A stretch of 64,000 nucleotides of DNA. Origin: Tribonema minus. Taxonomy: Eukaryota > Sar > Xanthophyceae > Tribonematales > Tribonemataceae. Below the pieces are notes generated by a model. That model saw only the letters and a list, made by a program, of their open reading frames with translations. It was not told the origin of the DNA and searched no databases. The translations under genes and the position numbers were made by a program. Location: assembly GCA_017506865.1 (NCBI GenBank), contig JAFCMP010000179.1, forward strand, positions 248,001 to 312,000, written 5' to 3'. Positions 17,417 through 27,342 of the stretch are shown one piece after another. The first letter of the stretch is position 1; each line of letters opens with the position of its first letter.

Positions 17417-18214
17417 TCAAGACCCCCTACATTTGTCAAATGCCCATGACGCGATAAATTGAATGATTTTTGTCCACATATTGTCGGTCGTTGCACTGCC
17501 TTTACTCACCGCAACGTAGTTTTCGATGAAATGGTCAGGCATATCACTGAGCAGTGGCACCGTAGGGTAAGGGTCAGTACGCCCGTATTTGACAGGGTCA
17601 CTAAGCTCCGCATATGCTGGTCCGGGTAGCATCTTCACGATAGGATCTCGCCCACACTTTATCACCCTCACGTTGGCTTCACCTAACGCAACTTTGAGTG
17701 ATGCTGCAAATGCTGGCTCTGCAAAACGAGGACAGCCCAGCCCTGTAAAGTTGATCGTTGAAGCCTTCAGGTCAGCAGACAATTGCTTTGCCAGCAGTGC
17801 ACCTATTGCCGCACCTGCAGAATGGCCAGTCACATGTACTACAGAAGGCTTGCTCTGCATGATTTGCGTGTGCATCGAAAAATACAATCCGTGAAACTGC
17901 ACAAGGAATCCTTCGTGAACTTTCGTGCCATCTCCGGAGTCTGTCAAATTGATAATTAGGTCGTAAAGCGCGTCGCTGAGTGTATCTGTCCCCCTGACAG
18001 CTACTGCTGTGCTGCCGTCGGTCAGTGTGAATATGTACGCCTGAGTGTTGGTGGGGCGATGAGACACAAAGATGGGTTCTGAGCGTACGTACTGCTGCAC
18101 AGCATCCAAAACGTTGTCTGCCCCTATCTTGGAGTCGTATGCATCCGCCAACACTGCGGGTGTCTGGTATGCGAGGTAGCACAGCGCGGTAGCGCACGCA
18201 TCATCAAAAGCCAT
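17417..18214 (-). CDS. Class 3 lipase (alpha/beta hydrolase)
   Basis: A 265-residue lipase_3-type hydrolase. The nucleophile elbow is VTGHSAGAA (Ser132), followed at family-typical spacing by CGRDPIV (Asp190) and PDHF (His228), so a complete Ser-Asp-His triad is visible. VAVRGTDT near residue 74 fits the lipase_3 oxyanion strand. The ATG at 18212-18214 is chosen because the family alignment begins there (MAFDDACATALCYLAYQTP). The frame stays open upstream to a TTG at 18287-18289, with another ATG at 18257-18259. No signal peptide is seen. It probably acts on acyl-glycerols or related esters, perhaps in membrane remodelling, entry or egress (inferred). Confidence 0.85.
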   Translation of the reverse strand: MAFDDACATALCYLAYQTPAVLADAYDSKIGADNVLDAVQQYVRSEPIFVSHRPTNTQAYIFTLTDGSTAVAVRGTDTLSDALYDLIINLTDSGDGTKVHEGFLVQFHGLYFSMHTQIMQSKPSVVHVTGHSAGAAIGALLAKQLSADLKASTINFTGLGCPRFAEPAFAASLKVALGEANVRVIKCGRDPIVKMLPGPAYAELSDPVKYGRTDPYPTVPLLSDMPDHFIENYVAVSKGSATTDNMWTKIIQFIASWAFDKCRGS

Positions 18215-18516
18215 GTCTTCGATTTGAAGGAAGCACAATACAATTTTCACAGCATACATACCTTGGATGCACGATTCATGCCGATGCAATCAGTAGAACA
18301 GCGAGCAGTGTGCAGGCACAGCAGTAAAGGCACACTTGATGATGCTGATGCTGGTGTCACCGGCGCACCGAGCGCTCAGATTGCTGCGGTGACTAGGACT
18401 TGTGCATGTCTGGTACTGCTGCTGCGTATGATTTGTCTTGTGGTGCAGCAGATGCTGTACAGGGATGACCATGGTACACATTGCATGTAACGGAACACGT
18501 ACTTGCTGAAGGACAC

Positions 18517-19659
18517 TCAAAAGTATGTTTCAGCCTCTTGTCGAAACACTGCCAGAAGCTCCCGATCGAGAATAGCTGCGTAATGCCTATTGAGATCTTT
18601 CAGGTATAGCTGCCTCATTTCGCCTACCAGTTCCATCCCACCGCTCTCATAAGCTTCCCGTGCAGCCTCATCGTGCTCGCTCAATACCTTCTCTCGTATG
18701 CAAGACGCCATGTGCATGATCTCTTGGCGCAGCACGTGCAGAGACACCATGCGCGGTCCATCACTGGTAGTTTCTAACACGGACACCATTCTCGCTTTCT
18801 TTCCCGTAGAGCACACTACGACACCATGCTCAACGGCTGAAGCCAGCTGAGCAGCTAGAGTCACAAGCAGGTTTTCCGCGCTAGGCATGCTTTGGATGAC
18901 CAGTAATACTGCTTCAAGCAGTTCGATCTCGCTGCACACAGGGTCTCCTACAGGATGGGCCACCAGAGACTTGATGACTCGCTGAGCATGTTCTCGATAT
19001 GCCGCCATATCTGGGCAGTTCACCAATTCGTCTGTAAATTTTTCGATTGGGTTGGGCGGCATGCAGCATCGCAGACACGACCAACTGCTGTGTGCGGCAC
19101 TGCTGTCCCTTAGCTCATCTGCCTTCATAAGAACGGACCGAATCAGTTCTCTGGTGGCATCTTTGACATAAGCATCGTGCACATTCTGCACGTCGGTGCC
19201 AACTAGTGCAACAGGCGTGAATGGTGCATTCTCTCTCACTTGTTGCGCAAAATTTGTATAGTGACCAGCAATGTGGTGTGGCGCATCCTGTCGCAGAATC
19301 AGGTCATCTGGTGATGGCGGTGGTACATCATCTACGCTTTCCATGCACTGCATGACCGCCAGCACACGCTCGCCCCACTCCGTTGGCAAGTCTGCCGCAT
19401 TTGCATCGACATCCTCATCTGCCACCATCGACTGGAGTGAGTGCTTTGCTTTGTGTCTTATCATGCCTTTGCTTACCCTGGCAATTTCAGTATACAATGA
19501 CCGTGCTAATTCAGAATTTGGCTTGTAGAGAGGATGCAGCCCGAGCCGATACCTGTCTGCCACCAGCAGTGCCCTATCGAAACGCCATGCGCCTGCCTCA
19601 ACAGATTCGCAATGCGCGGTGAGCTCAATGCTCAAGACTTGCAGTGCGTATGATGACAT
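18517..19659 (-). CDS. Conserved-looking hypothetical protein, 380 residues
   Basis: A clean ATG-started frame of 380 residues, mostly helical by composition, with a small Cys cluster (CLRCC) near residue 200 followed by PPNP. It has no membrane segment and no named motif. It is co-oriented with the lipase (302 bases downstream) and the GH5 enzyme (57 bases upstream) and may be expressed with them. Gene status is well supported by length and composition; function is unknown. Confidence 0.75.
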   Translation of the reverse strand: MSSYALQVLSIELTAHCESVEAGAWRFDRALLVADRYRLGLHPLYKPNSELARSLYTEIARVSKGMIRHKAKHSLQSMVADEDVDANAADLPTEWGERVLAVMQCMESVDDVPPPSPDDLILRQDAPHHIAGHYTNFAQQVRENAPFTPVALVGTDVQNVHDAYVKDATRELIRSVLMKADELRDSSAAHSSWSCLRCCMPPNPIEKFTDELVNCPDMAAYREHAQRVIKSLVAHPVGDPVCSEIELLEAVLLVIQSMPSAENLLVTLAAQLASAVEHGVVVCSTGKKARMVSVLETTSDGPRMVSLHVLRQEIMHMASCIREKVLSEHDEAAREAYESGGMELVGEMRQLYLKDLNRHYAAILDRELLAVFRQEAETYF

Positions 19660-19716
19660 GTTTGCACAGAGTGGCAGTCATTATATTGTAGGGACATAAG
19701 ACACACAAGCAGCGCT

Positions 19717-20733
19717 TTAAGGCGTTGCGGTGGTGCCTAACACATCGCCGGCCAAATCGAATGTGAAATCTACACAATTTGCATTCCGGTCGAAATTTGT
19801 GATTTCAAAATCGTTTCCGGTACCATCATCCCACACGGTGGGCGGAATGCATGCGTCTCTAGCCGCCTTTGCGATTGTGCGGTAGTAGAGGTGAACGATT
19901 GGTGCATCCCTGTCAGCCAAATTTTCACGCCCGACACCGAATTCACCCAGGTGCACTGGCGTGCTGCCCAGAGCGAGTCTCAGCTTCAGCAGCTCTGCGA
20001 TGAGCTTCTTGACGTGCTGGCACACAGCAGCCTCTGGATCAGCCATGTCCAGAAAGTATGCATTGCTACCTTTAGGCAGTGCAAATTTGGGAGGGCCATA
20101 TGAATGCACAGTGATGGCCAAGTATTTGTCTTTTCCTTGTCCAGGCAAGAGAGATGGTGTTCGATAGGTGGCACGCGCCGCCCACGCATCACCCAGGTTA
20201 TTGGGCTGTATGAGAACGATCCGAGTCGGTGAGATGGCCCGCACTGCGTTGTACCCTGTCGCATTGAGCGTGCGTGTGAGCTGTTGAGCAGCAGGTGTAC
20301 AAGGACACATGGTACCTTGTGGCTCGTTGAGCAATTCGAACAAGAGCTTATCTTGGGGAACGCTCTTGAAGTGGAGCGCAACTTTGCGCCACAGATCTGC
20401 AAATGCTGCATTCATTCCACTTGACCCATCATACGAAGTGAGCCAAGCCTCGTGGTGAGCGTTCAAGATCACCGTGAACCCTAGCGCAATGGCAGCATTG
20501 ACAGCACCTTCGACCAACGCAACAAATGAAGGCGAGTTGACTCTACACTTGCTGCAGCCCATCGGCTGCCATGTGACTGGTATACGCACGTGTTGAAATC
20601 CCTTTTGCCTTAAAGCTGTGAGCCGCCTTGCAATGACTTCTGTGTCTCGGTTATTCTGAGCGTTGTCTAGAGTGTTTCCGAGGTTGATGCCGGTGCCCAT
20701 CGTGGCAAAGAGCTCTGCTGCTGTCGCTGCCAT
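19717..20733 (-). CDS. Glycoside hydrolase family 5 (endoglucanase-like)
   Basis: A 338-residue protein with the GH5 sequence pattern: INLGNTLD near the N-terminus, HVRIPVTW at about 48-55, LNAHHE at about 90-95, acid/base Glu137 in LLNEP, VHSYG at 209-213, and nucleophile Glu264 in HLGEFGVG. Both catalytic glutamates and the supporting Asn and His are present, so the enzyme should be active. No signal peptide or carbohydrate-binding module is seen; the protein is the catalytic barrel alone. The likely substrate is a beta-1,4-glucan or mannan of the host cell wall. Together with the cellulose-synthase-like enzyme at 47-48.6 kb this points to a host with a polysaccharide wall. Confidence 0.9.
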   Translation of the reverse strand: MAATAAELFATMGTGINLGNTLDNAQNNRDTEVIARRLTALRQKGFQHVRIPVTWQPMGCSKCRVNSPSFVALVEGAVNAAIALGFTVILNAHHEAWLTSYDGSSGMNAAFADLWRKVALHFKSVPQDKLLFELLNEPQGTMCPCTPAAQQLTRTLNATGYNAVRAISPTRIVLIQPNNLGDAWAARATYRTPSLLPGQGKDKYLAITVHSYGPPKFALPKGSNAYFLDMADPEAAVCQHVKKLIAELLKLRLALGSTPVHLGEFGVGRENLADRDAPIVHLYYRTIAKAARDACIPPTVWDDGTGNDFEITNFDRNANCVDFTFDLAGDVLGTTATP

Positions 20734-21020
20734 AGTTTACAGTAAGAAGCACATAAAACTCTGTTGAACACCAATGTTTGCATGCACTTCAGACTGCAAC
20801 AGACCAAGGAGCACCAGCACAGCACAGGCTTATGTCAAAGTGTGCCTAATGCCAGTGCAATTCTTTTCAATGCTAAACAAATTATGAGGGCTGCCAATAT
20901 ATATTCGCACCAGATTCGGCCATTAATAATTTCACGTCAGGCTGCGCAGCAATTAAATATTGTCTCCGGTCAATGTGCAGCACTCATTCACAACCTCTTT
21001 GACCGTCAGTCACTTGCACC

Positions 21021-22373
21021 ATGACAAAAGCACCACGCAAGACGGCCGAGGAGATCAAGAAGCAGAGCCGGCTATGTATCAAGTCTAAGAAGCCCGACAT
21101 GCCAATCGAGAAGCGCACACCACTGACCCTTGTGAGCATGAAGAAAGCATACATATCCTGGGGCTTCAAGCTTGACCCTGACGACAACAAGCAACGTGAG
21201 TACATCAAAAGCCAGGGCAAATGCATGTCGAAGTGCAAGATGCTTCTGGCTGACGGCGCAGTCACTCCCATGTATAATCACATCCAAAGTGGCAACACAA
21301 GGCCAGCAAACACGTCACCTGAAGATATTCAGGCACGCAAGAAGGCGGGACATGCTAAGGCAAGCGCAACGCACAAAGCTCGCGGTCTCGGGCAGAAGAA
21401 TCAGTATGAGGAAGAGACGTTCGAGGCACTGCTGGACGTCACGGGTCTGCGTGACGAGCTGGAGTATCACTGGGCGCCGGACGGAGCCAATGGTGATGTG
21501 GCGCTGAAGAGTAACGACATGGCTGCCGGCACATACTGCGCGAGTCAGCTCAAGGCGTCTGATACGACAGATGGCGGAGTGTTCAACTTCAACCTGTCAA
21601 AATCAGACATGGAGACCAAGTACAAGGGCCAGCTCATGATTGCGATCGGTTTTAAGCGGGTCGAAGGCAAGGTCAGCATCACCCAAGTGTTTGTGCTATC
21701 TGACCCGAAGGATATGCCGGGCAAAACGCTGACTCCCAGGGTCGATCCTAAGCAGGATGATGCTTTTGCAGACATCCGATTTCGCATGGATGACGAGGAG
21801 CAGCGCAAGGCATGTATGACAAGGATCCTGGAGGGTCTCCTGAAGGTGCCGCACCACACGCTGGACGACACCTGGTTCAGCGTTGATGTCAACCGCAATC
21901 TTGCTGAAACCACCAAGACGGAGCTCTTAGGTTTCCAGTTTATCAAGAATACGCTGCCAGCCAGCACCACGATGACTATGGCCAGCGACAAGAACAAGAC
22001 AGTTGACTTCAAATTCCATCGGGGTGAGGTTTCACTGGGTATCTCAGCAAAGACTGCGTCCCTCAGAGACAAGAGGGCTGATGGATGTTATTCAGGGTTC
22101 GAGTTTAAAACAGGCAAAGCGCCCGGTCATGACAAGTGCAACTGGGTGCTGGTTGTATACCTGGACAAGTCGCGCAAAGTCGTGGAAGGTTTCTCTGCGA
22201 TCAGAGGTAGCACAGTGTACACCAAAGCTAACAAGGGTAAGATGTTTCGTTGGCACCGGTCAGGGCAGAAGAAGGGGGTTGATTACATGATAGAGAAGCA
22301 CCCGGCGTCCGATCTGCCTCGGCTGGTCGACCTCATGTTTGAGAAGCGAGGAGGGAAGCAGACCACTTTGTAA
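21021..22373 (+). CDS. Unknown protein, possible restriction-like nuclease
   Basis: A 450-residue ATG-started protein with a Lys-rich N-terminus. After about residue 130 there is a phrase NGDVALKSN followed some 12 residues on by ASQLKAS. This has the spacing of the D...(D/E)xK core of restriction-like nucleases, with Gln in place of the acidic residue. A second similar phrase (LGISAKTAS) occurs near residue 340, so the protein may contain two related halves. This is pattern reading only. There is no membrane segment or signal peptide. Flanked by about 285 AT-richer bases upstream and a decayed gene downstream. Confidence 0.6.
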   Translation: MTKAPRKTAEEIKKQSRLCIKSKKPDMPIEKRTPLTLVSMKKAYISWGFKLDPDDNKQREYIKSQGKCMSKCKMLLADGAVTPMYNHIQSGNTRPANTSPEDIQARKKAGHAKASATHKARGLGQKNQYEEETFEALLDVTGLRDELEYHWAPDGANGDVALKSNDMAAGTYCASQLKASDTTDGGVFNFNLSKSDMETKYKGQLMIAIGFKRVEGKVSITQVFVLSDPKDMPGKTLTPRVDPKQDDAFADIRFRMDDEEQRKACMTRILEGLLKVPHHTLDDTWFSVDVNRNLAETTKTELLGFQFIKNTLPASTTMTMASDKNKTVDFKFHRGEVSLGISAKTASLRDKRADGCYSGFEFKTGKAPGHDKCNWVLVVYLDKSRKVVEGFSAIRGSTVYTKANKGKMFRWHRSGQKKGVDYMIEKHPASDLPRLVDLMFEKRGGKQTTL

Positions 22374-22663
22374 ACAGGTGGAGTCATAGGGGTCATGTGT
22401 CTGCCACAGGCGTATGTGGTCTGTCCGTTGCTGTACACAATCAATGCAACACACAATGACGTATTTGTCTACAGATTCACTGCAGTTTATGCTGTGCGTG
22501 TACCTGCTTAAATCCCAATTTGCATGTATGCACACACCATCAACGTTGCACCGCATGCAAGTACAACACATAGCCATGACACGCTCAGCATGTGCAAGCC
22601 ACTTTCTTGAAACTGGGTTCTTTATGACTTGTTGCCAGAGCACATGCCATGCGTATACCAACA

Positions 22664-23889
22664 CTAAATCAGGCGACGCGCCGCCTGCGTAAGCACAGGA
22701 TCAGGCAGAGCACCGACAGAGGGCAACGCGCCTCCATACGTACGAGGCATCTTAGGAAAGAGCTTAGCCTGCTGTGGGAGGTGCGTAGTCATGCGTTTGT
22801 CAGCAAAAATCTGCTTGCGCTTACGTTTGCGCTGCAGGCGTTGCTGTAGACCTCGGCACCATGCATATGTACACGGCTGCGCGCGTGTTGCGTTGCGCAC
22901 GCCCCTTTTGAGCCTCTACTCCCTGATGCATAGTGCGGGAGTCCCACAAGACAATGTCCCGCGTTTGCCAGCACGCACGCCTTTTCGCACCCCCTTCGCA
23001 GGAAGAAATCAACATGCTCCTCCATCTTTCGGCATTTTATGCCAGTCCGTTGTACCGGTATCAATGTTGAAGTGCTCCATGTACTCGCGGTGCAGCACAT
23101 GGCTCCCTGTCAAAACTCTCGTGGTGGCGTCGCCGGCGTTGACATCATACAGGTTGACGGCGCCTTGGTATGACACCAAATCATTACGTGATGAACGCTG
23201 ATCGGTATGCAGCCAGTCGTTGCCGCGATAGAATCCCTGAAATCGAGAAAGCAATGAGTCACATGTATGAGCATTGATAGCACAGCGAAGTCATAAATCG
23301 AGAAAGAAAGGCATGACGTGTGAATTTCGATTGCATAGATCAAAATTAACAAAAAGCAAACAGCAGCAAGGATTTGTGAGCACTGATTACACAAATCGAA
23401 ATCAGAAATTGAACAACTGAAGAGATTGAACTCACCTTATTGGTATCTTCGAATGGCAAATGCAGAGAAACGCCGTCGAAGCTGGTGATAAGGTCATCTG
23501 TGCCCCAGAGCTCAGAGAAAGTCCCGATCACACCAGCTGAGCCCCTGATGTTCCAAACGTATTGCGCGTGCCCCAGCCCCCAGTGCTGGTACAGCATGGA
23601 ATGAATTGGATAGAACTCTGAGAGGACGGAAAATGTGGCCGGATTGTCACGCTGCAAACGACATGCTCTCCCTCAGTGAAGGCAGCAATTCTGCCGAAAT
23701 TACGCCAGGCACCACCGCAACTCCATCTCGCTCCAGCGCGGCTTTCGCCCCCTCTAACGCGACGTTGAAACTCCTATATTCCGTATAATGTTCATCCTCT
23801 TGGCCGCAAAGGCACGGTATAGTGAGACAGAGAACAACTGTGTGGGGGTGGGGAATATACACAGGGGGATGTACCTCGGGATTCAACAA
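22664..23889 (-). pseudogene. Phytanoyl-CoA-dioxygenase-like gene, frameshifted, with an intron
   Basis: Minus-strand frames in order resemble a Fe(II)/2-oxoglutarate dioxygenase of the PhyH family: an N-terminal RDGVAVVPGV-like strand (ERDGVAVVPGVIS), then QHWGLGHAQYVWNIRG, TDDLITSFDGVS, WLHTDQ (metal-binding H-x-D), DATTRVLTGSH, IVLWDSRTMHQG (second metal His) and a C-terminal HLPQQAKLFPKMPRTYG. The parts lie in different frames. One change is an intron at 23238-23435; shifts near 23655, 23005, 22955 and 22850 have no splice signals. The residues around the active site survive, so decay looks recent, or the assembly carries indel errors. The 5' end is not defined; no convincing start ATG is seen. 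Confidence 0.75.
23238..23435 (-). other. GT-AG spliceosomal-type intron in the dioxygenase pseudogene
   Basis: On the minus strand the upstream coding piece ends at a phase-0 boundary after FEDTNK, followed by a GTGAGT donor. The next piece starts at GFYRGNDWLHTDQ directly after TTTCAG. The 198 bases between carry stops in the coding frame, and the join restores the family pattern across the junction. Confidence 0.75.
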
Positions 23890-24037
23890 CTCGGGGAACT
23901 CGGGATAAGTCGGAAATTCAAACGCTGAATCTTGCTATATCACACTTGTACATTCCCGGCGCGCATACTCTCCAGGCGTGCCATTCCCAGCTCACTCACA
24001 CAGCTCGCGCATAACAGCTCGCGCGGTAGCCACAAGA

Positions 24038-25063
24038 ATGGAAGCGCTCAGGCAGAGGCTGCAGGTGACACCATCTCAGGCGCGCACGACTTTTGTGACC
24101 TCCAGCGGAACTCGCATCAGCCATCAAACCTGGTACGGCTCCCACACCGAGACAGTGGAGCGCGATGGCGAAGTGCTGCACCTGGAGCTCGTACCGCTTT
24201 CGCCTGGTGCTTACTATATCACTGCTCTAGAGCAAATCAAGATCGCTCCGAAAGGTGAGCGAGACTGCATTTCACTGCCTCTAGAGTACGGCTTTGTGAT
24301 AATTCCAGAGGGCGATGAAAGTTATGATGCAGTTGCGGACGGTATGCGGTGCAGCATCCCGGAGCATATGAGAGACGAACAGGAGGAGGGTGACGAAGAG
24401 AGCCCGACATACACAGCATTCGGTAAGAAAGTGTCTGCATTGCGCGATAAGGAGCTTGCTGCTGCAGGCCTCTCTGTGTCTGGCAATGCAGCAGATGGTG
24501 GCAATGACAAGGATGGCGGCGATATACTGGTGACATACTTCCTGTACCACCCCTACAAAGGCGCAGACTTCTTCACAGGTAAGAGGCGCCGTGATGGTGG
24601 AGAGGGTGAGGTTCTCATATCCATGGCATCTCGCTCCCCCGTCGCCATGTGCGGTTTCACGCAGCTCATGAAGCTGGGCTATACGCTCGATTTTCCGCCG
24701 CAACACCCCTATCAAGACCAGTCGCTGTGCGTGCGAGATGGCAACGTTTCACTTGTGGGGGTATACCTGAGACGCTTGGGGGCGCTGAACACCACCAACG
24801 AGCTGCAGAGATTGTGGTATCATCATTTCTTCACATTCTTCCAGCACCTTTTCTACTGGCGGTCCGGCGAGGCGGCTCCTGCCGATGTTAAGAGCGTGGT
24901 GAAGGCTGCGTGGGATATGCACGACAAGGAAGCATTCTGCGCCAGCGTCTTTGCTACTTTCCGCCCTCGGCTAGCAGAGCTGACGGAAATGCTCAAGCCG
25001 TGTGCAGTCGAAAGTGTTGAGCCTGCAGAGATCGAATCTGCTGCGAAGCGCGCAAAGGTGTAG
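24038..25063 (+). CDS. Hypothetical protein, 341 residues
   Basis: Starts at the ATG at 24038 (the longer frame from 23978 begins with GTG and has a low-complexity leader). The protein has a beta-rich N-terminal third, an acidic linker (HMRDEQEEGDEESP), and a helical C-terminal half with an aromatic run YHHFFTFFQHLFYW, ending in a basic AAKRAKV tail. No known domain is recognised. It lies 141 bases upstream of the packaging ATPase on the same strand. A structural or DNA-associated virion role is possible but unproven. Confidence 0.75.
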   Translation: MEALRQRLQVTPSQARTTFVTSSGTRISHQTWYGSHTETVERDGEVLHLELVPLSPGAYYITALEQIKIAPKGERDCISLPLEYGFVIIPEGDESYDAVADGMRCSIPEHMRDEQEEGDEESPTYTAFGKKVSALRDKELAAAGLSVSGNAADGGNDKDGGDILVTYFLYHPYKGADFFTGKRRRDGGEGEVLISMASRSPVAMCGFTQLMKLGYTLDFPPQHPYQDQSLCVRDGNVSLVGVYLRRLGALNTTNELQRLWYHHFFTFFQHLFYWRSGEAAPADVKSVVKAAWDMHDKEAFCASVFATFRPRLAELTEMLKPCAVESVEPAEIESAAKRAKV

Positions 25064-25204
25064 ATGAAGGGTTGCTACAATACAAGAAGTTGCAGAAGGG
25101 CAACTGTACTGTGGACGATAATACAAACGAGCGTTTCGAAAAGATTCTGTGTTTGATGCGCAAGCTTTTTTTGTGTGTTGCTGTTGTTATAAGGTGTCAT
25201 AGAC

Positions 25205-26065
25205 ATGGCCGAGGCACCGACCAACCGCATCACCGTCAAGAGATTTGACATGTCGAAACTCACAAAGAAGCATTTCACACTTGTTCTGACAGGTAAGAGG
25301 GGCAGCGGGAAATCATTCCTCTGTAAAGACATCATTTTTCACCTCCATGAGGCCAATTATCCTCGATGTTGCATTTTCTCACAAACTGAAAATGCCAACG
25401 GGTTCTTCAGCGAGTTTGTGCCCGGCATATTCATTCATAGCCCGTTCGATTTGAACGTGCTGGCAAACATCATCAAGCAGCAAAAGGACCTGATCATGCG
25501 GCAAAAACTTGGACAGATCCCTGCCGATCAAGACACCAGGCTGCTTCTTGTGCTGGACGATTGCGCTTATGATCGAAGAATTTTGGGCTCGGCTGTGATC
25601 CGCGAAATCATGATGAACGGCCGACACTATTTCATCAGCCTCATTGTGACATTGCAATACTTGGTAGACCTGGCGCCATCGCTGCGTGCAAATGTGGATG
25701 TGGCGCTTTTCCTCAAGGATAACATCAGAGGCAATCGAGAAAGGGTCTGGAAACACTTTGCTGGCTTTTATGAAAACTTTCATGTATTTGAAGCCGTCTT
25801 TGAGTCGTGTACAGCCAATTTCGAATGCTTCTGCGTGGACAACACACTCTCAAGCACAAGGCATGAAGACATTGTTTCATACTACAAAGCGTCAGACCGA
25901 GACTTTAGGTTTGGCCATCCAAGTTTATGGAAGTTTCATGACAGAGTGTACCTTTCTGAGGAAGATGAGTTTCTGATGCGCCAGCAAATGGCTGTCCAAC
26001 AGGCTGTACAGCAGAGCGTCACCAAGGTCACCAGTAGCGGGGTCATCACTGTTGTGCGCGAGTGA
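25205..26065 (+). CDS. A32-type genome packaging ATPase
   Basis: A 286-residue P-loop ATPase of the FtsK/HerA class as found in NCLDV A32 proteins. Walker A is GKRGSGKS at 30-37 and Walker B is LLLVLDDC with Asp118-Asp119. The downstream NGRHYFISLIVTLQY phrase is the typical sensor-like strand of viral A32 ATPases. Length is normal for the family. The enzyme drives translocation of genomic DNA into preformed capsids and is one of the few genes found in nearly all NCLDVs, so it anchors the viral assignment of this window. Start ATG at 25205; the downstream gene is convergent with a 6-base gap. Confidence 0.93.
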   Translation: MAEAPTNRITVKRFDMSKLTKKHFTLVLTGKRGSGKSFLCKDIIFHLHEANYPRCCIFSQTENANGFFSEFVPGIFIHSPFDLNVLANIIKQQKDLIMRQKLGQIPADQDTRLLLVLDDCAYDRRILGSAVIREIMMNGRHYFISLIVTLQYLVDLAPSLRANVDVALFLKDNIRGNRERVWKHFAGFYENFHVFEAVFESCTANFECFCVDNTLSSTRHEDIVSYYKASDRDFRFGHPSLWKFHDRVYLSEEDEFLMRQQMAVQQAVQQSVTKVTSSGVITVVRE

Positions 26066-26071
26066 GCACAC

Positions 26072-26629
26072 TCACTTCCTTGGTGCACGCTTTCTGACCT
26101 TTTTGACCTTGGAAGCTGGCACCTGTGCAGCAGGCGCAGTAGACGTAGCAACAGCAGGAGCTGCCACAGCAGGCACAGCAGGCGCAGCCACTGCAGGCGC
26201 TGCCACAGCAGGCGCAGCAGCATGTGTGGACTGATGTTCGGTGACAGTATTGAGTCTTGTGGGCTTTGGCGCTCCTCTCCTGGCACTAGACTTCTTGGCC
26301 GGGTGTGCTGGTGCCATCTTGACAGGTGCTGGCGGAGGCATGAGGGCAGGTTGAAGTGGTTCAGGAGTGCTTATCTTGACTTCAGGCTCTGTGCTCAATA
26401 TCGGCACTGCGACTGCCTCTGCAGTAGCTTTGTATTCATCCAGAATTTGTCTTGCAGTCTTGAACTCGGGGACTGCTTTCGATGCAGCGGAAACAGCTGC
26501 TGCACCTGTAGCAGCTGCAGGAACTGTGGGCACGACCGGAGCTTGTGGTGGCATAGGCACCTGTTCCGGAGTTGGAGCAGCAGCAGCCTTTGTGGGCCCA
26601 ACATTAAGCTTCCCAGTGATGAAAACCAT
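26072..26629 (-). CDS. Ala/Pro-rich protein with basic C-terminal tail
   Basis: A 185-residue protein starting at the ATG at 26627-26629. The first 40 residues are partly hydrophobic, then the chain is dominated by Ala, Pro, Val and Thr, including a tandem stretch of AVAAP units near residues 140-160. It ends in a strongly basic KVKKVRKRAPRK tail. The composition recalls eukaryotic linker-histone tails and viral DNA-condensing proteins. It sits back-to-back with the packaging ATPase, so a role in compacting packaged DNA is a reasonable guess. Confidence 0.65.
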   Translation of the reverse strand: MVFITGKLNVGPTKAAAAPTPEQVPMPPQAPVVPTVPAAATGAAAVSAASKAVPEFKTARQILDEYKATAEAVAVPILSTEPEVKISTPEPLQPALMPPPAPVKMAPAHPAKKSSARRGAPKPTRLNTVTEHQSTHAAAPAVAAPAVAAPAVPAVAAPAVATSTAPAAQVPASKVKKVRKRAPRK

Positions 26630-26763
26630 TGAATGTGTGTTCCTGATACACTTGCAATATATTATTTTGGCCTCTGTGCACCGTGCATGCGTGTATATAT
26701 CTTCTGCGACAAAAGCACATAAATTATCTTGTGTAGTTGTTACAACAAGAGGCAGAGCTCATC

Positions 26764-27342
26764 ATGCCGATCGTGCTTGTCTTTGAGGACGTGGAACCGT
26801 GGACATTTCCGTACCCAACGTCACTGGCGTCGGATGTTGTCAACACATATGGTCCCGTGTTTGCAAAGGATGTGGTGACCAGCCGCAGTATTATCATTGT
26901 GGACAAAGTGGACAATGCACCATGCACAGCATCATCATATGCGTTTTCACGTTCATCAACAGGGAGCGTTGACGAGATTGCCAGAAACAACTTTACTGTT
27001 GATGCCGCCAACACAAAGGCAACGTACAGTGTCGGCTGCCTCAGAGTCGACCCGGTCAGCAACACACGCACAATCGAAAACGTGCTCGAGGCAGATCATG
27101 AGAGTCTTATTGTGACCACGACGTCCACGGCAGACACCACTAAGGAGAACTCTACATCACTGACATTCGAAGGTATTCAATTCAGCACTGATGATGCCTG
27201 TATTATGTTTGGTCAAAATCAGGAGTTCAGAATTCGATTTGGCAAGGCAGAGGCTTCGAACGGTGCAAATCTGCTTGTCATGGAAGCTAAGAATGCGCTA
27301 ACTGGACAATACGATGTTAAGACCTCGATTTCAGACTCGTGA
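26764..27342 (+). CDS. Hypothetical beta-rich protein, 192 residues
   Basis: Starts at the ATG at 26764 (the open frame extends to a TTG at 26737). Beta-type composition with many Thr, Ser, Val and Asp, no Cys cluster, no signal peptide and no membrane segment. The phrase GVNDEIARNNFTVDAANTKATY-like central part has no recognised match. It is 1 base from the convergent gene at 27343-27828. Possibly a minor structural protein. Function unknown. Confidence 0.65.
   Translation: MPIVLVFEDVEPWTFPYPTSLASDVVNTYGPVFAKDVVTSRSIIIVDKVDNAPCTASSYAFSRSSTGSVDEIARNNFTVDAANTKATYSVGCLRVDPVSNTRTIENVLEADHESLIVTTTSTADTTKENSTSLTFEGIQFSTDDACIMFGQNQEFRIRFGKAEASNGANLLVMEAKNALTGQYDVKTSISDS

Noticed and set aside
23346..23657. 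Independent small ORFs in the 22.7-23.9 kb region
   Set aside because: They are pieces of one frameshifted, spliced dioxygenase-like gene rather than separate genes.
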